Part shown: positions 25,500 to 35,945 of the stretch, piece by piece
Numbering within the stretch: the stretch's first letter is position 1
Layout of the letters: each line of letters starts with the position of its first letter
From: Zerene cesonia
Taxonomy: Eukaryota > Arthropoda > Insecta > Lepidoptera > Pieridae
Direction: 5' to 3'
DNA length: 64,000 nucleotides
Assembly (NCBI RefSeq): GCF_012273895.1
Contig: NC_052114.1
Location: forward strand, 6,509,827-6,573,826
Notes under the pieces: model-generated
Told to the model about the DNA's origin: nothing
The model's database searches: none
The model's input: only the letters and a program-made list of their open reading frames with translations
Position numbers and translations under genes: made by a program

Positions 25500-25625
25500 G
25501 CGCGGCCTCAAGGACAGACGGCGGCATTCGGAGGCGGCTCTTCGCCGGTGTCAAGAGTTTGTCCATGTGGGGGTCGAAGTCACGTCGGGGCTCTCCACAG
25601 CATCGGTCCATTTCTCTACCGGAAA
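25500..25625 (+). CDS. Stacl: Candidate basic Ser-rich cassette exon
   Basis: Phase 1-1 candidate between CTACTTGTCGGTAG and the donor AAA|GTACGC. It encodes GIRRRLFAGVKSLSMWGSKS and RRGSPQHRSISLPES, a basic linker with RRGS and RSIS kinase-type sites. It joins in phase to the exon at 26687. A competing open frame exists on the same strand because the region is GC-rich, so the call rests on the phase match and the linker-like composition. Confidence 0.4.
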
Positions 25626-25952
25626 GTACGCGCCCACGGCTGCCGTAGCGCAACGCTGTTTCACTGCCTTTGAGCTTTGTCCGTCCCGTCTTCTGGTTCA
25701 CGGCGTCTCAGTTTATTTGTGCGATTCATTTCGATGTTTTTGTTTTATTTTTAGTTTGTTTTGCGATGACTGTGTTTAGTTTAGACTTAGGTAAATAGTA
25801 ACTGTAACAAAAATATTCATAGTTGCTTGCTGCCATATTCCCAATGTGAAATCCCAAATCAATCGACTATTGTCTGTTCTATATTTGTTCTGTTATTTTT
25901 ATTTATTTATTTTTTACTTATTTTTTGTTCTGTTTGCACCTTTTCCTTGCAG

Positions 25953-26068
25953 AATCAGAAGAAACTACAACGCGACCTTTCGGACAACCGTTATGTATCA
26001 CAAATGAAAACGGCGATCCCCCGCCTTCGATCCTAAAGCCCACGGCCAGCGTTCGCAAGAAAATATGA
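25953..26068 (+). CDS. Stacl: Candidate alternative terminal exon (C1-only isoform)
   Basis: Strong acceptor (TTTTCCTTGCAG). Entered in phase 1 it reads SEETTTRPFGQPLCITNENG, then DPPPSILKPTASVRKKI and TGA at 26066-26068; the other two frames also close soon. No usable donor precedes the stop, and an AATAAA follows at 26229. A transcript ending here would carry the C1 finger but no SH3 domains. The PPPSILKPTASVRKK tail resembles short Pro-rich docking peptides, but I assign no partner. Confidence 0.55.
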
Positions 26069-26686
26069 AGTGTTACAAGTGATCCCATGATAATGAGGTC
26101 ATTTCAACAATCATACAAGCAAACCCTCCCGGCCTGGGCTTTCCGTAATGGCCATCTCTCGATGTCCTATAACTATAGCACCCGAAACGCCCCGCGTTCT
26201 GTGATATGTATAATATTATTATTGTTACAATAAAAAATGAAATCGATGTAGCTGCTTTATTTTTTCTGGAGCCTTCACTAATTGCACATCGAATATCAAA
26301 AATACGAGCGTTTATATTCCTTCGACCGCAAAGTAAGTGGTGCATGGCTTGGCGGGTGACAAATTGGCATGCGTCTTCCGGCAACATGTATATATATATA
26401 TCACATGTCGGCTCTATAATCTCTGAAGCACTAAATGCAATCTGTTGTTTTCGATTTACTTAATCTATCTGAATCACACTGAACTGTTGTGCCACTAACA
26501 CACTTCTTATTTCGAAACGAATTTACAGTTTGAGTTTGTGTTTTTTTCTTATATTTTGTGCTTTCGCTCTACTAACTATTCTTCGATGCCATCGTAAGTA
26601 ACAGTTTGCAGGTTGACAGTAAATAGGTGGACACGTATGCCAAATATTTATTAATAGACCCGATCCTGTTTACTTTGTCCATACAG
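26069..26686 (+). other. Stacl: 3' UTR of the short isoform, otherwise intron
   Basis: Contains AATAAA at 26229-26234 and a short TATATATA run near 26390. A CAAA|GTAAGT donor-like site near 26330 has no in-phase exon attached. No other gene is seen. Confidence 0.4.
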
Positions 26687-26752
26687 GTTCGATGAAGAAC
26701 TCGAAGAGTGCCCAAATGTTAAGGCAAGCAGACCGCACCAGTCCCTTACCTG
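26687..26752 (+). CDS. Stacl: Stac-like linker exon (22 residues)
   Basis: A 66-base phase 1-1 exon between TTGTCCATACAG and GTATAA. It encodes SMKNSKSAQMLRQADRTSPL and PG. Its phase and Ser/Pro-rich content fit both the preceding linker exon and the two exons that can follow it (27471 and 29614). Confidence 0.7.
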
Positions 26753-27470
26753 GTATAAACTGTAACACGTACCTAATGATCCCTAGTAGATAAATGTTTT
26801 GAAAATATTATTTTTGAGCAGTGAATTAATTTTCTTCTCGCCCGAGAACACACTACTGTCGGCGAGTTGCATTTATCGAGTATTAAATACATCATGTATA
26901 TTCGAATTGTCACTGAACATCCATTTGATATCACTGACATGCGTAGATTTTGATATAACAATAAGGTAGGTTTTCTTGGACAACTTTTTACTTTTTGTCT
27001 TGATTTATGTGTATGGTATGTCCTGTAAATAAAAATTTTATTCTTATAATTTTGTTGCATTGCTTCGCTTTTGCAATTTACTGTACGTAATTATTGAATG
27101 TTACAATTGACTTAATTTAAGAACTAATTTAAAAGGAGAACTTTTTGAAAATTAAAAGTTAACAATTAAATACATTAATTGCGTTAAAATCACTAACGTA
27201 GAATGATTTTCGAAAGGTTCTACCAAATAATAATATTTCAATCAAAGTTCATAACCAATCATTATTCACTATTAACCATTGACATTTTACAACGTTGGGC
27301 TAATCAAAGTAACTTGATATATTTTACCAATTAAATAGACTTCCATATTTACTCGTTAACATTGCCTATCAGTTGACATTTATAGACAACCAATTCATAA
27401 TGGCAATTGCAAATCATTATAGTGAACGGTAAAATCTAACGCTTATGCTCATATTGAGTAACTGTTATAG

Positions 27471-27784
27471 CACCACATTCACCGCGACGCCAAAAGTTGA
27501 ATCTTAGGATGAAGAGCCTTTCTTTGGATTCGCCGGAGTGCGGAGACCTGAGGCGACGACCTGCCAGAGACCAGCCCTCGCAGGGCAGCAGAGTTCTATG
27601 TACGATCCTTTCAAATAAAACGGGTCCAAAAAACTTGACTACCCTTACTTTTTTTAACTTATGCATCCACGGCCGTAAACATTACAATCCCTACTTTATG
27701 TTCCCCGATCGCGTTCAGAACTTTCAACGGGACACTATTAAAATTCTTGAAGAAGTTACGGTCTTGGATCCAAAAGACATTTAA
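27471..27784 (+). CDS. Stacl: Candidate alternative terminal exon, paralogous to the exon at 29614
   Basis: Acceptor CTGTTATAG, entered in phase 1, open for 104 codons to TAA at 27782-27784 in AT-rich DNA. It starts APHSPRRQKLNLRMKSLSLD, comparable with the exon at 29614 (APSSPVHSRRLL and RMSSVELPDEPD): both begin A-P-x-S-P and carry an RM-x-S...P-(D/E) block. After that it diverges (SNKTGPKNLTT, HGRKHYNPYFMFPDRVQNF, ending LDPKDI). An AATAAA lies about 56 bases after the stop. An isoform ending here would lack both SH3 domains. A weak internal donor (AGA|GTTCTA at 27593, phase 0) could instead connect it to the SH3 exon. Confidence 0.5.
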
Positions 27785-27839
27785 TTGCTTGCGACACATT
27801 CTTGTAAACTTCCAGAATTGTTTAGCTGATAAACAGCAA

Positions 27840-27845
27840 TAATAA
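27840..27845 (+). terminator. Stacl: PolyA signal for the 27471 terminal exon
   Basis: AATAAA shortly after the TAA at 27782-27784, in the position expected for a compact terminal exon. Confidence 0.4.
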
Positions 27846-29613
27846 ATGTTTAACTTTACTATGCACATCTCGATACAATTTTACACAAAAGGAATGAAAT
27901 CTTCCTATTATTTTCGGAATTGCAACTATAATTTACTAGTATTTATCGCAACATGACGCTGGCATCGTTTCAGTGGTCCTCTAAACCTATTTTATGTGGA
28001 CCATTATTCGAGGAACTGCACGTACAATGAACTCTACATAGCATACTTTAATCACGCACAGTCTAAACGCTAATGAATGAAATGGTTTAATTTAAAACTC
28101 AAGTCGGTTTTTTGGACACCAATGTTTTCTATATTCCGATGCGATGTCGTGTTAGCACAATCGATGTAATTCCTAAAAGATTTCCCTCCGGCTTAGCTTG
28201 TGTATGTAATATAGGATATCTACTGTTTTATTTTCCTGTCTAGCCAATCTAAATGTGGTGTGCTTTCGTCGTTGTATATGACTTAAATCCTTTTTGGTGT
28301 TCTCGTAAACTTTTATCAAACGGTAACATAATACGCAAAGCGTGTTTGGAATCCTGCAATGCGACAACGGTTGTAAGTTTTATCCCGTTTTATTTAAAAT
28401 TCAATTCTTTTGCATGTTTTAATTTATGTTTATTTCTTTTTTAGATAACCACAAAGAGAATTGCATGAGATATGGTTCCTTGAGAATAAGCAACAACACT
28501 GTATATAATTATTCGCAATCATGTACGTCTCATTCTTGTAGTTGGCTTATCGGATTGAAATGCGATATTATTTCTACTTTAATTGTATCGAAATAATTCC
28601 CGTTTCATTCCGGCAAATAATTTCATGCAATGTTCGTCTCAATAATTGACCTCTAAACACAAACAAAGGGCAGACTAAAATACAGTCGCGGTACAATTCA
28701 TTGGAAAATAATTAGCCACTTTATCAATATATTGATACGAAACATTGTTGGCTGAATGCTCAATCTATAGATAAGTAATTGTAATATACGTGTTTTATTA
28801 CGATCATAACAACGATGGAAGCTCTTTTAAAGCTTTAATGAAACTTATGCAAACATAAGTCCTTCAATTTAAATTACACATATTCGAGGAAGATTCTAAA
28901 CGGTTCATATTTGGTTTTTTTTTTTAATATATGTAGCAGTCTAAATAATTCAGAATTAATGTTAGTGTACTCAAAAGTAATTGGGTTATAATAATTAATG
29001 AAGAGGACTGATAGAAGTTCTTAAAAACATTTAACTTGTTCAGTTCAATCGATGACCTTGCTGGTGTCTAGATTCTGACTATTGGCGTAAGTACGTAGAC
29101 CTTTGACTTGCGCAGTACACACTTTTGAGAGAGAATAACAATTTTGTACTTAATTAAAATTGAAATAATACTGAAACAACGTTATCAGTATAATAACAAA
29201 TAAATTGAATAAGAAACATTAGATGCAGATGATAAATACTTTTAATGATCATAAGTATACGATGAACTGATAACTGTAGAATTATAATCTTAATATTTGC
29301 TTCATAGCAATACGTTAACTACTACTGTGTGGTGTGAATAAAAAAAAATCACATTACATAAGCAACAATAAATTATATATCATGCCAAAAAAAACTCTCC
29401 GTCTTCACGTTGTCATTCCCCTAATAGCATATTAAGTATATCTTCATTGTCATTTTAATTGATATATACAGACTAAACGAACATACCAGGAAGCTATTAA
29501 ACCGGTCCCTAATCGTTTACATCAAATTCCCAGAGCCTTAATTTTTATAATATTGTTTCGTGAAGCCAAATCAAGATTCCTTTCCTAATTTACATTATAC
29601 AATATACATATAG
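27846..29613 (+). other. Stacl: Intron
   Basis: AT-rich. I see no gene and no recognisable repeat. Confidence 0.55.
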
Positions 29614-29756
29614 CTCCATCGTCACCGGTGCATAGCCGACGTCTTCTCAGCACTCGAGGCATTCGCATGAGCAGCGTGGAGCTGCCAGACGAGCCAGACA
29701 AGAGTCTGTCCTCGAACAGCGCCAGCCCATGCCCCTCGCCCGTCAAGCAGCCGACG
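29614..29756 (+). CDS. Stacl: Stac-like linker exon before SH3-1
   Basis: Enters in phase 1 and leaves in phase 0 (donor ACG|GTTTGT). It encodes APSSPVHSRRLLSTRGIRMS, SVELPDEPDKSLSSNSASPC and PSPVKQPT. The SVELPDE...KSLSS...SPCPSP run is the kind of Ser/Pro linker found between C1 and SH3 in STAC proteins. It joins directly to KHQRLLPTNLYVILY of the first SH3 domain. Confidence 0.85.
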
Positions 29757-29794
29757 GTTTGTTATTAATATATTCGTTATTGTAGCATTTTTTC

Positions 29795-29885
29795 ATAGCG
29801 GGCAACTGAGCTGGTGGTTCGCCTGATGGTAAGTGATTATCACCGCCCATGAACATTCGCAGAGGAATTCCTCTGCGAATTTGTT
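29795..29885 (+). repeat. Lepidopteran-type dispersed repeat with internal hairpin
   Basis: GGGCAACTGAGCTGGTGG, TTCGCCTGATGGTAAGTGAT, CACCGCCCATGAACATTCG and then a perfect hairpin (ATTCGCAGAGGAA / TTCCTCTGCGAAT). It is related to 35381-35492 on the other strand. It starts only 38 bases after an exon. Confidence 0.6.
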
Positions 29886-30433
29886 GCTCGCTCGCTCGTA
29901 TGGATAGGGATAAGGATAGAATGTCTGACTGAAATATGGAATTGACTGGGAAGGATGTGAAAAAGATAACGGGCATCCGGTATATAATTGCGATCTGTAA
30001 TAGCTGTAGCTGTGCAACTATTTGAGATAGGTTTTCTTAAACTTTTAGTGAGCAATTTTAATTACAATTTTTTTCATATAAAGTTTATTAGGGTCCTTAT
30101 CTTTTTCTTTATTGTATAACAATGACAATCACACTGTAATGTTATTACAGTTTCTATTGTATTTGATGCATACTCAACAGAATTCCCGCAATAGCTTTGT
30201 AAATAATGAAGAAATTTCAACTTCTTAACTTAAACACCGTTACCTTAATTTGCAAAAAATAATTCGTTGAAGTTCACGTATCTTTTGGCTACGATATTTA
30301 ACTTTGTTTTAGCAAATTTGTCCAAAAAAGGTATTATATTTTCCACACTTAGTTCGCTATTTGAAGAAAATCGATTAACGTCTCAATATAACTATATATA
30401 ATGCATATCTACGAGAAATCTGTCACTTTATAG
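29886..30433 (+). other. Stacl: Intron remainder
   Basis: AT-rich, no gene seen. A run of CTCGCTCGCTCG follows the repeat. Confidence 0.5.
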
Positions 30434-30664
30434 AAACACCAGCGTCTCCTCCCCACAAACCTGTATGTGATCCTCTACAACTTCAAGTCCCGTCACGCTG
30501 ATGAGCTCGACCTGAAAGCTGGATACAAAGTGACTGTCATTGACACATCCGACCCGGATTGGTGGAAGGGGAAATGCCTTGGAAAAGTGGGATACTTTCC
30601 ATCCAAGTACTGCACTAAGCTGCAAGCTGGAGAACGACCATTGCAAGTCACACATAACCTACAG
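30434..30664 (+). CDS. Stacl: Stac-like exon encoding SH3 domain 1
   Basis: Phase 0-0 exon of 77 codons between CTTTATAG and GTGAGC. It contains a complete SH3 fold: LYVILYNFKSRHADELDLKA (ALYDY-like strand and acidic RT loop), SDPDWWKGK (tandem Trp) and KVGYFPSKYCTKL (the GxFPxxYV end). The WWKGK motif and its DxD lead-in match vertebrate STAC SH3-1, the domain that contacts the II-III loop of L-type calcium channels. The protein is therefore expected to act at the plasma membrane or at excitation-related channel complexes in neurons and muscle (inference from the family). The tail (GERPLQVTHNLQ) leads into the second SH3. Confidence 0.96.
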
Positions 30665-31885
30665 GTGAGCAATACCGAGTGATAATTCTTCTTTATATAA
30701 GCGAAGGTTAGAATCGATTAGAGTTTAAAGTAATTTATACATTTTACATGAATAAAAAAGTTTTCAGTTTGATGATGAGTGATATATATTATAATTAAAA
30801 GTACTTATAAATCTGCATGACATCAAGCATTTTTTTATCGCGTATTACACTTGTTAAAAACATTGATATGGGGATTAATTATTCTAACCGTTGCGGATAC
30901 TTTCAATATTTTCTTTTTAATTATTTACATTTTGATTATTTTCAAACGAAAGTAAGTACCTTGAACGATTTTCAAACAAAGAAATAAATTATTCAATCCC
31001 ACTTCATTTACATTTTGTATTCTAAATAATTCATAACAAACCACGATTTTTAGAGATGCATAAAAAATCTTATTACTTTGCCAAATCCAATTAGAGGATG
31101 AAGAAGACTTGATCTCGATTCCAGTAAAATTGATTCTCGTTGACTGCGGCAAACTGCAGAGAATTATTATAGAAAATCCATATATTTACCTTCGGCCTTT
31201 TAAAATAATAAAGAACTCTTTATACCACTTTACAAATCATAATAATGATTGCTGGATATGTATAATCATGGAGAATACGAAGAAAGCAAAAACAGACAAC
31301 ATATTTTGATATATTTAAAGTGGCATATCTACTATTTTATTTATAAAGAACCATCGCAAAAGCCGAGGCAAAGAAAGCCGGGGGTATATATTCATGATAA
31401 TATATATTCATATATTTATAATACCCTATGACCTAAGAATTATTTATCACACCTTTTACGCCGCCGTAGACTTTTCAGAATATTTCATGCAAAATAAATT
31501 CATATGAGAGGTGCGAGAAACCTTTTTTATAATTATATAAGTGTATTTATTCATATTCATATACATTTTAAACAGTAATTAATGAATTATAACATAATAT
31601 CGCTATACTAAAATGATTATATTCTCAAGTTAAGCGCCGGGGAAGGTATCAGACTCCCACACAAGATCGGCACTAAATAATAACACGTGAATGCCAGTAA
31701 GTTTTCTAAGAGTGGGGGAGCCGGAGACTCGTATCTATATCCCATATCCATTATCGTTGATATCGATCCAATATAAATATAGTAATATACAATTATATAA
31801 GCAAATGTTAATGGGCGGTCGTGGATGAAATGATTTACGTTTAATATAGTGTATAATAGATGGTTATATATATTTTTTATATATA

Positions 31886-32055
31886 CACTAGTAGTATAAA
31901 GAGGAAACTTTTGTATTTTTTGTATGTTTGAAATGTTTTCACGCAAAAACCACTGGACCGATTTTAAAATTTTTTACACCATTAGAACACTGCGACATCA
32001 ATGAGTGACATAGACTATATATGTAACACAGGCGAAGCTGGAGTGAACATCTAGT
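31886..32055 (+). mobile_element. Helitron-like element
   Basis: Begins ACACTAGTAGTATAAAGAGG, contains TTTTCACGCAAAAACCACTG and GACCGATTTT, and ends GAACATCTAGT. It is the same subfamily as the minus copy at 61211-61383. Confidence 0.6.
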
Positions 32056-32390
32056 AATAGATATGTAGGTACAATCACGAGTATTCGTTTTATATCAAAC
32101 ATTTTAGATTGTAGTCAATAGTTAATAGTACTCAAGGTCAATACCACAGTTACTGTTCCTAGAAAGAAATGACTAAAAAACTATTGCAATAAGCAATAGT
32201 GACTCAGACGGTAATCGAAAATAAGCCACTGGAATAAAAAGTTATCAACACCGCCTGCCAACATCCGTTTATTTTCTATAGCTTTGTTAAGAATTTTCCA
32301 CTCTCATATCTAAAGCTTTCCATTGGATTATGATAATATTTACGTGGGACGAACATAAACGAGTTTATTAATTCCGAAATAATAATATGC

Positions 32391-32606
32391 CCTACTAACA
32401 TTATAAATTGCGAAAGTAACTCTGTCTGTCTCTTCTTAACGCTTAATCACTAAGCCGATTTAGATGAAATTTGGTACATAGTTTAAATCCGAGGAAAGAC
32501 ATAGGAAAGTTTTTATCCTGGTTATCCTACGGGAACGGGAACTGTAGAACTTGGACTGTCCATTTTTCTTTGGATGACGTAGACGGATACGCAAGTGAAA
32601 AGCTAG
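32391..32606 (+). mobile_element. Helitron-like element
   Basis: Begins CCTACTAACATTATAAATTG with GCGAAAG after it, has AAGCCGATTTAGATGAAATT and ends AAAAGCTAGT. No transposase or helicase frame is present. Confidence 0.6.
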
Positions 32607-33061
32607 TATCAAATAAAACACATTTTTTACAACAATAGGCTTTATTTTTGCTGATTTTCTGGTATTACATTCTTGTGTAATGCTGTCTTATCGTAAGATA
32701 TTGACACTTGCGATCCCATTGAAGGAAATTTTGTGATTTACAGTGACGTAAAAATAGGTGCTGGAATTTTGTGTTAATAAGAACAAACGTGGAAATTTTT
32801 ACCGATTTTTTTCAAATGCTTATGTAAGCTGGAGCAGATATCTTTAACGAAAATCTTAAAATTATATGGAATTAAATAAAGTAATAAATATAACAGAAAA
32901 ATACACCAAACCTGTTGATACAAAACCTACTCATTTATTTTACGGTAATAGACAGTATTTCAATAAACTTTTTCAAATAACATTATATCAAGGGTTTTTT
33001 TTTATTCAATCTCAAATACCATAAACATTGTGTTTGGTCAATCGAATATTCAATCAATTAA

Positions 33062-33215
33062 TCAAAAACTCTTTATTGTGCACCTTTACAAGAAGAGTAA
33101 AAAACAGGATATAAATAAAAACATAATATTAACATGAAGAGCACAACAGGCGGTCTTATCGCTTAAGCAGCGATCTCTTCCAGACAACCTGGTGGACAAG
33201 GAAAACGCAGGGTAT
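33062..33215 (-). mobile_element. LINE 3' end (jockey/CR1-like remnant)
   Basis: The minus strand reads CAGGTTGTCTGGAAGAGATC, GCTGCTTAAGCGATAAGACC and GCCTGTTGTG, ending in GCACAATAAAGAG. The same block appears on the + strand at 40412-40540. 5'-truncated. Confidence 0.55.
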
Positions 33216-33299
33216 ACTAATGTAAAAGGGAGGCGCAATAATAACAGAGTTTATAAGAATAGAACGTATAATAAAAAGAAAAATATACCAAAATTAATA

Positions 33300-33412
33300 A
33301 CAATGCATACATAGATACATACATAAATATATAAAATATAAATAATACATACACATACATATATAATATATAACATATACATATTTAAACATACACACAT
33401 ACATACAGGTAA
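33300..33412. repeat. CATA-rich microsatellite
   Basis: Imperfect (CATA)n/(ATACATAC)n tract, directly next to the LINE 3' end remnant. Confidence 0.7.
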
Positions 33413-33485
33413 CACACACGGACACAGCTTAACTAAATTGACAGATAAAATTGCTTCAGTAGGTTTTTGTTTTGTTAGAATCTTA

Positions 33486-33640
33486 CTATATAAAAATAAG
33501 TCGGGTTTTCCTTCCTGACGCTATAACTCCAGAACGCACGAACCGATTTCCACGGGTTTGCATTCGTTGGAAAGGTCTCGGGCTCCGTGAAGTTTATAAC
33601 AAAGAAAATTGGCGTAACGGAGTTCGCCGGGCTTGCTAGT
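33486..33640 (+). mobile_element. Helitron-like element, distinct subfamily
   Basis: Starts TATATAAAAATAAGTCGGGT and ends TTCGCCGGGCTTGCTAGT. CACGAACCGATTTCCACGGG replaces the usual GACCGATT core. Confidence 0.5.
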
Positions 33641-33942
33641 TAGTTTATAAAAATTTTATCCGTACCTTCCATGTCTGCTTAACTGACATGTATGTCAAAA
33701 GCATAAAAGAATGAAAATTTCTATAGTTATTTTTAGAACAATCGTTTTTCATGCGTTTTTTTATCTAATGATAGGACCCCAAAATTTTCTATCTCCGTCT
33801 TCGTGTGTGTCGTCCCTATGGATGTCAAAATGTATTCATATAAATTCTTTTCGGTATAAGGTAAGTTACATTCATATCAGTTTATGACATGTTTACAATA
33901 ATATGAAATTATTAACTGGACCGTGGACGTCTGTGACGAGGT

Positions 33943-34942
33943 NNNNNNNNNNNNNNNNNNNNNNNNNNNNNNNNNNNNNNNNNNNNNNNNNNNNNNNNNN
34001 NNNNNNNNNNNNNNNNNNNNNNNNNNNNNNNNNNNNNNNNNNNNNNNNNNNNNNNNNNNNNNNNNNNNNNNNNNNNNNNNNNNNNNNNNNNNNNNNNNNN
34101 NNNNNNNNNNNNNNNNNNNNNNNNNNNNNNNNNNNNNNNNNNNNNNNNNNNNNNNNNNNNNNNNNNNNNNNNNNNNNNNNNNNNNNNNNNNNNNNNNNNN
34201 NNNNNNNNNNNNNNNNNNNNNNNNNNNNNNNNNNNNNNNNNNNNNNNNNNNNNNNNNNNNNNNNNNNNNNNNNNNNNNNNNNNNNNNNNNNNNNNNNNNN
34301 NNNNNNNNNNNNNNNNNNNNNNNNNNNNNNNNNNNNNNNNNNNNNNNNNNNNNNNNNNNNNNNNNNNNNNNNNNNNNNNNNNNNNNNNNNNNNNNNNNNN
34401 NNNNNNNNNNNNNNNNNNNNNNNNNNNNNNNNNNNNNNNNNNNNNNNNNNNNNNNNNNNNNNNNNNNNNNNNNNNNNNNNNNNNNNNNNNNNNNNNNNNN
34501 NNNNNNNNNNNNNNNNNNNNNNNNNNNNNNNNNNNNNNNNNNNNNNNNNNNNNNNNNNNNNNNNNNNNNNNNNNNNNNNNNNNNNNNNNNNNNNNNNNNN
34601 NNNNNNNNNNNNNNNNNNNNNNNNNNNNNNNNNNNNNNNNNNNNNNNNNNNNNNNNNNNNNNNNNNNNNNNNNNNNNNNNNNNNNNNNNNNNNNNNNNNN
34701 NNNNNNNNNNNNNNNNNNNNNNNNNNNNNNNNNNNNNNNNNNNNNNNNNNNNNNNNNNNNNNNNNNNNNNNNNNNNNNNNNNNNNNNNNNNNNNNNNNNN
34801 NNNNNNNNNNNNNNNNNNNNNNNNNNNNNNNNNNNNNNNNNNNNNNNNNNNNNNNNNNNNNNNNNNNNNNNNNNNNNNNNNNNNNNNNNNNNNNNNNNNN
34901 NNNNNNNNNNNNNNNNNNNNNNNNNNNNNNNNNNNNNNNNNN
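33943..34942. other. Assembly gap of exactly 1000 N with identical flanks
   Basis: The 77 bases before the gap (33866-33942) are repeated base for base after it (34943-35019). The round size indicates a placeholder. Open frames listed across it are meaningless. Confidence 0.97.
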
Positions 34943-35380
34943 TTACATTCATATCAGTTTATGACATGTTTACAATAATATGAAATTATTAACTGGACCG
35001 TGGACGTCTGTGACGAGGTTTAGTAATTTCCTGAGCCAAAAAGTGCCAAAATGTTTCCGATAACGCTGTCCTTGATATTATCCATTGAGCCTAACATTAT
35101 AGAATTTATTTAGTTCCTTTGCGCAATACGCAGTTGGGCGTTGTCTTATAGCAGAATTTTCAATTTCTCCTGGCCCATCTCAGTTCTTTCCTTTATTTCC
35201 TTTATTTAATCCTTTCTTAATATTAATGAATAATTATGTGTACTTTGTATATATAATTAATATAACTAAGGTTGACTTGCTTCAAGTGTACCTATATTTG
35301 TACTTATGAGGATGAATTGATGATTGATGATGATGATGATGATGATGACGATCCCTTTCCAATTTAAAGTCGGCAATTCA

Positions 35381-35492
35381 TTTGAAGAGGCGTAAGGGTA
35401 AGTAATCGATCTTACGCCTCTTCAAACGTTCATGCGGTGTATCAAACGGTGGTAGCACTTTCCATCAGGCGACCAACCAGCTCGATTGCCGA
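35381..35492 (-). repeat. Second copy of the hairpin-bearing dispersed repeat
   Basis: On the minus strand: GGCAATCGAGCTGGTTGGTC, GCCTGATGGAAAGTGCTACC, GCATGAACGTTTGAAGAGG. A 16-base perfect inverted repeat lies at 35381-35396 / 35411-35426. It is preceded on the + strand by a (GAT)n tract at 35318-35350. Confidence 0.55.
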
Positions 35493-35665
35493 CGATGACA
35501 TAAAAAAGTAGTAAATGGTTGAATTTCAAACACTGGGTTATTGGAAAGTGGGCAAATCAATATCTAGTTTAATTTATCTATTCGCAGTAGAAGATAACTT
35601 TGTGGCGTAAGATTGACATAACAAATTAATAATCTTAAAAGAAACCACACTCCTATTCATTTCAG

Positions 35666-35809
35666 GTATCTGATGGAGACAACGGGTTGATGCTGCTGCG
35701 TGATCAGATCGTGATCCAAGTCGGTGATGAAGTTGATGGAATGGTGATGATCCGCTCCGGTGATAACCGCCAGGGCGTGTGCCCGGTGAAGTTTCTGCAG
35801 GAAGTGTGA
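35666..35809 (+). CDS. Stacl: Stac-like exon encoding SH3-like domain 2, canonical stop
   Basis: Phase-0 entry after TTCATTTCAG. 47 codons and a stop: VSDGDNGLMLLRDQIVIQVG, DEVDGMVMIRSGDNRQGVCP and VKFLQEV, then TGA at 35807-35809. It corresponds to the divergent second SH3 of STAC proteins, which ends with a G-x-x-P-x-x-x-L motif close to the C-terminus; here G-V-C-P-V-K-F-L. The canonical end therefore agrees with the family. The stop is followed by C (TGAC), a leaky context. The reading frame and the exon continue to a perfect GTAAGT donor at 35843, described separately. Confidence 0.93.
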   Translation, partial: VSDGDNGLMLLRDQIVIQVGDEVDGMVMIRSGDNRQGVCPVKFLQEV

Positions 35810-35842
35810 CGCTTTAAACTGCCGAACTTCAATGCTTTCCGA
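35810..35842 (+). CDS. Stacl: In-frame extension after the UGA stop (candidate readthrough), exon part 1
   Basis: Eleven sense codons after the TGA encode RFKLPNFNAFR and end exactly at a perfect GTAAGT donor in phase 0. The codons look coding (mixed third positions), unlike the AT-rich DNA that begins right after the donor. They have meaning only if ribosomes pass the UGA, because no splice site in this exon's consensus class removes it. The junction to 36457 would lie 33 bases after the stop, too close to the stop for typical exon-junction decay signalling. Confidence 0.5.
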
Positions 35843-35945
35843 GTAAGTCGCTAATTCTTCAAATAGTCTATGTTCTAGAATCATCTTTTTATTTTAAAAA
35901 AGTATGCTCGTTTGTTCAGTTTTGTTTTAAGCGGACTGCTCCTTA

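Larger units (their letters stand above)
30665..35665 (+). other. Stacl: Intron between SH3 exons, repeat-rich, with the assembly gap
   Basis: Holds Helitron-like copies (31886-32055, 32391-32606, 33486-33640), a LINE 3' end (33062-33215), a CATA-rich microsatellite (33300-33410), the N gap (33943-34942) and a dispersed repeat (35381-35492). The rest is AT-rich without genes. Confidence 0.7.

Noticed and set aside
26206..26463. Possible exon ending at the donor CAAA|GTAAGT near 26330
   Set aside because: The candidate acceptor gives a phase that does not fit the flanking exons.
33903..34978. Three long open frames of about 350 codons
   Set aside because: They consist of the N gap and carry no information.
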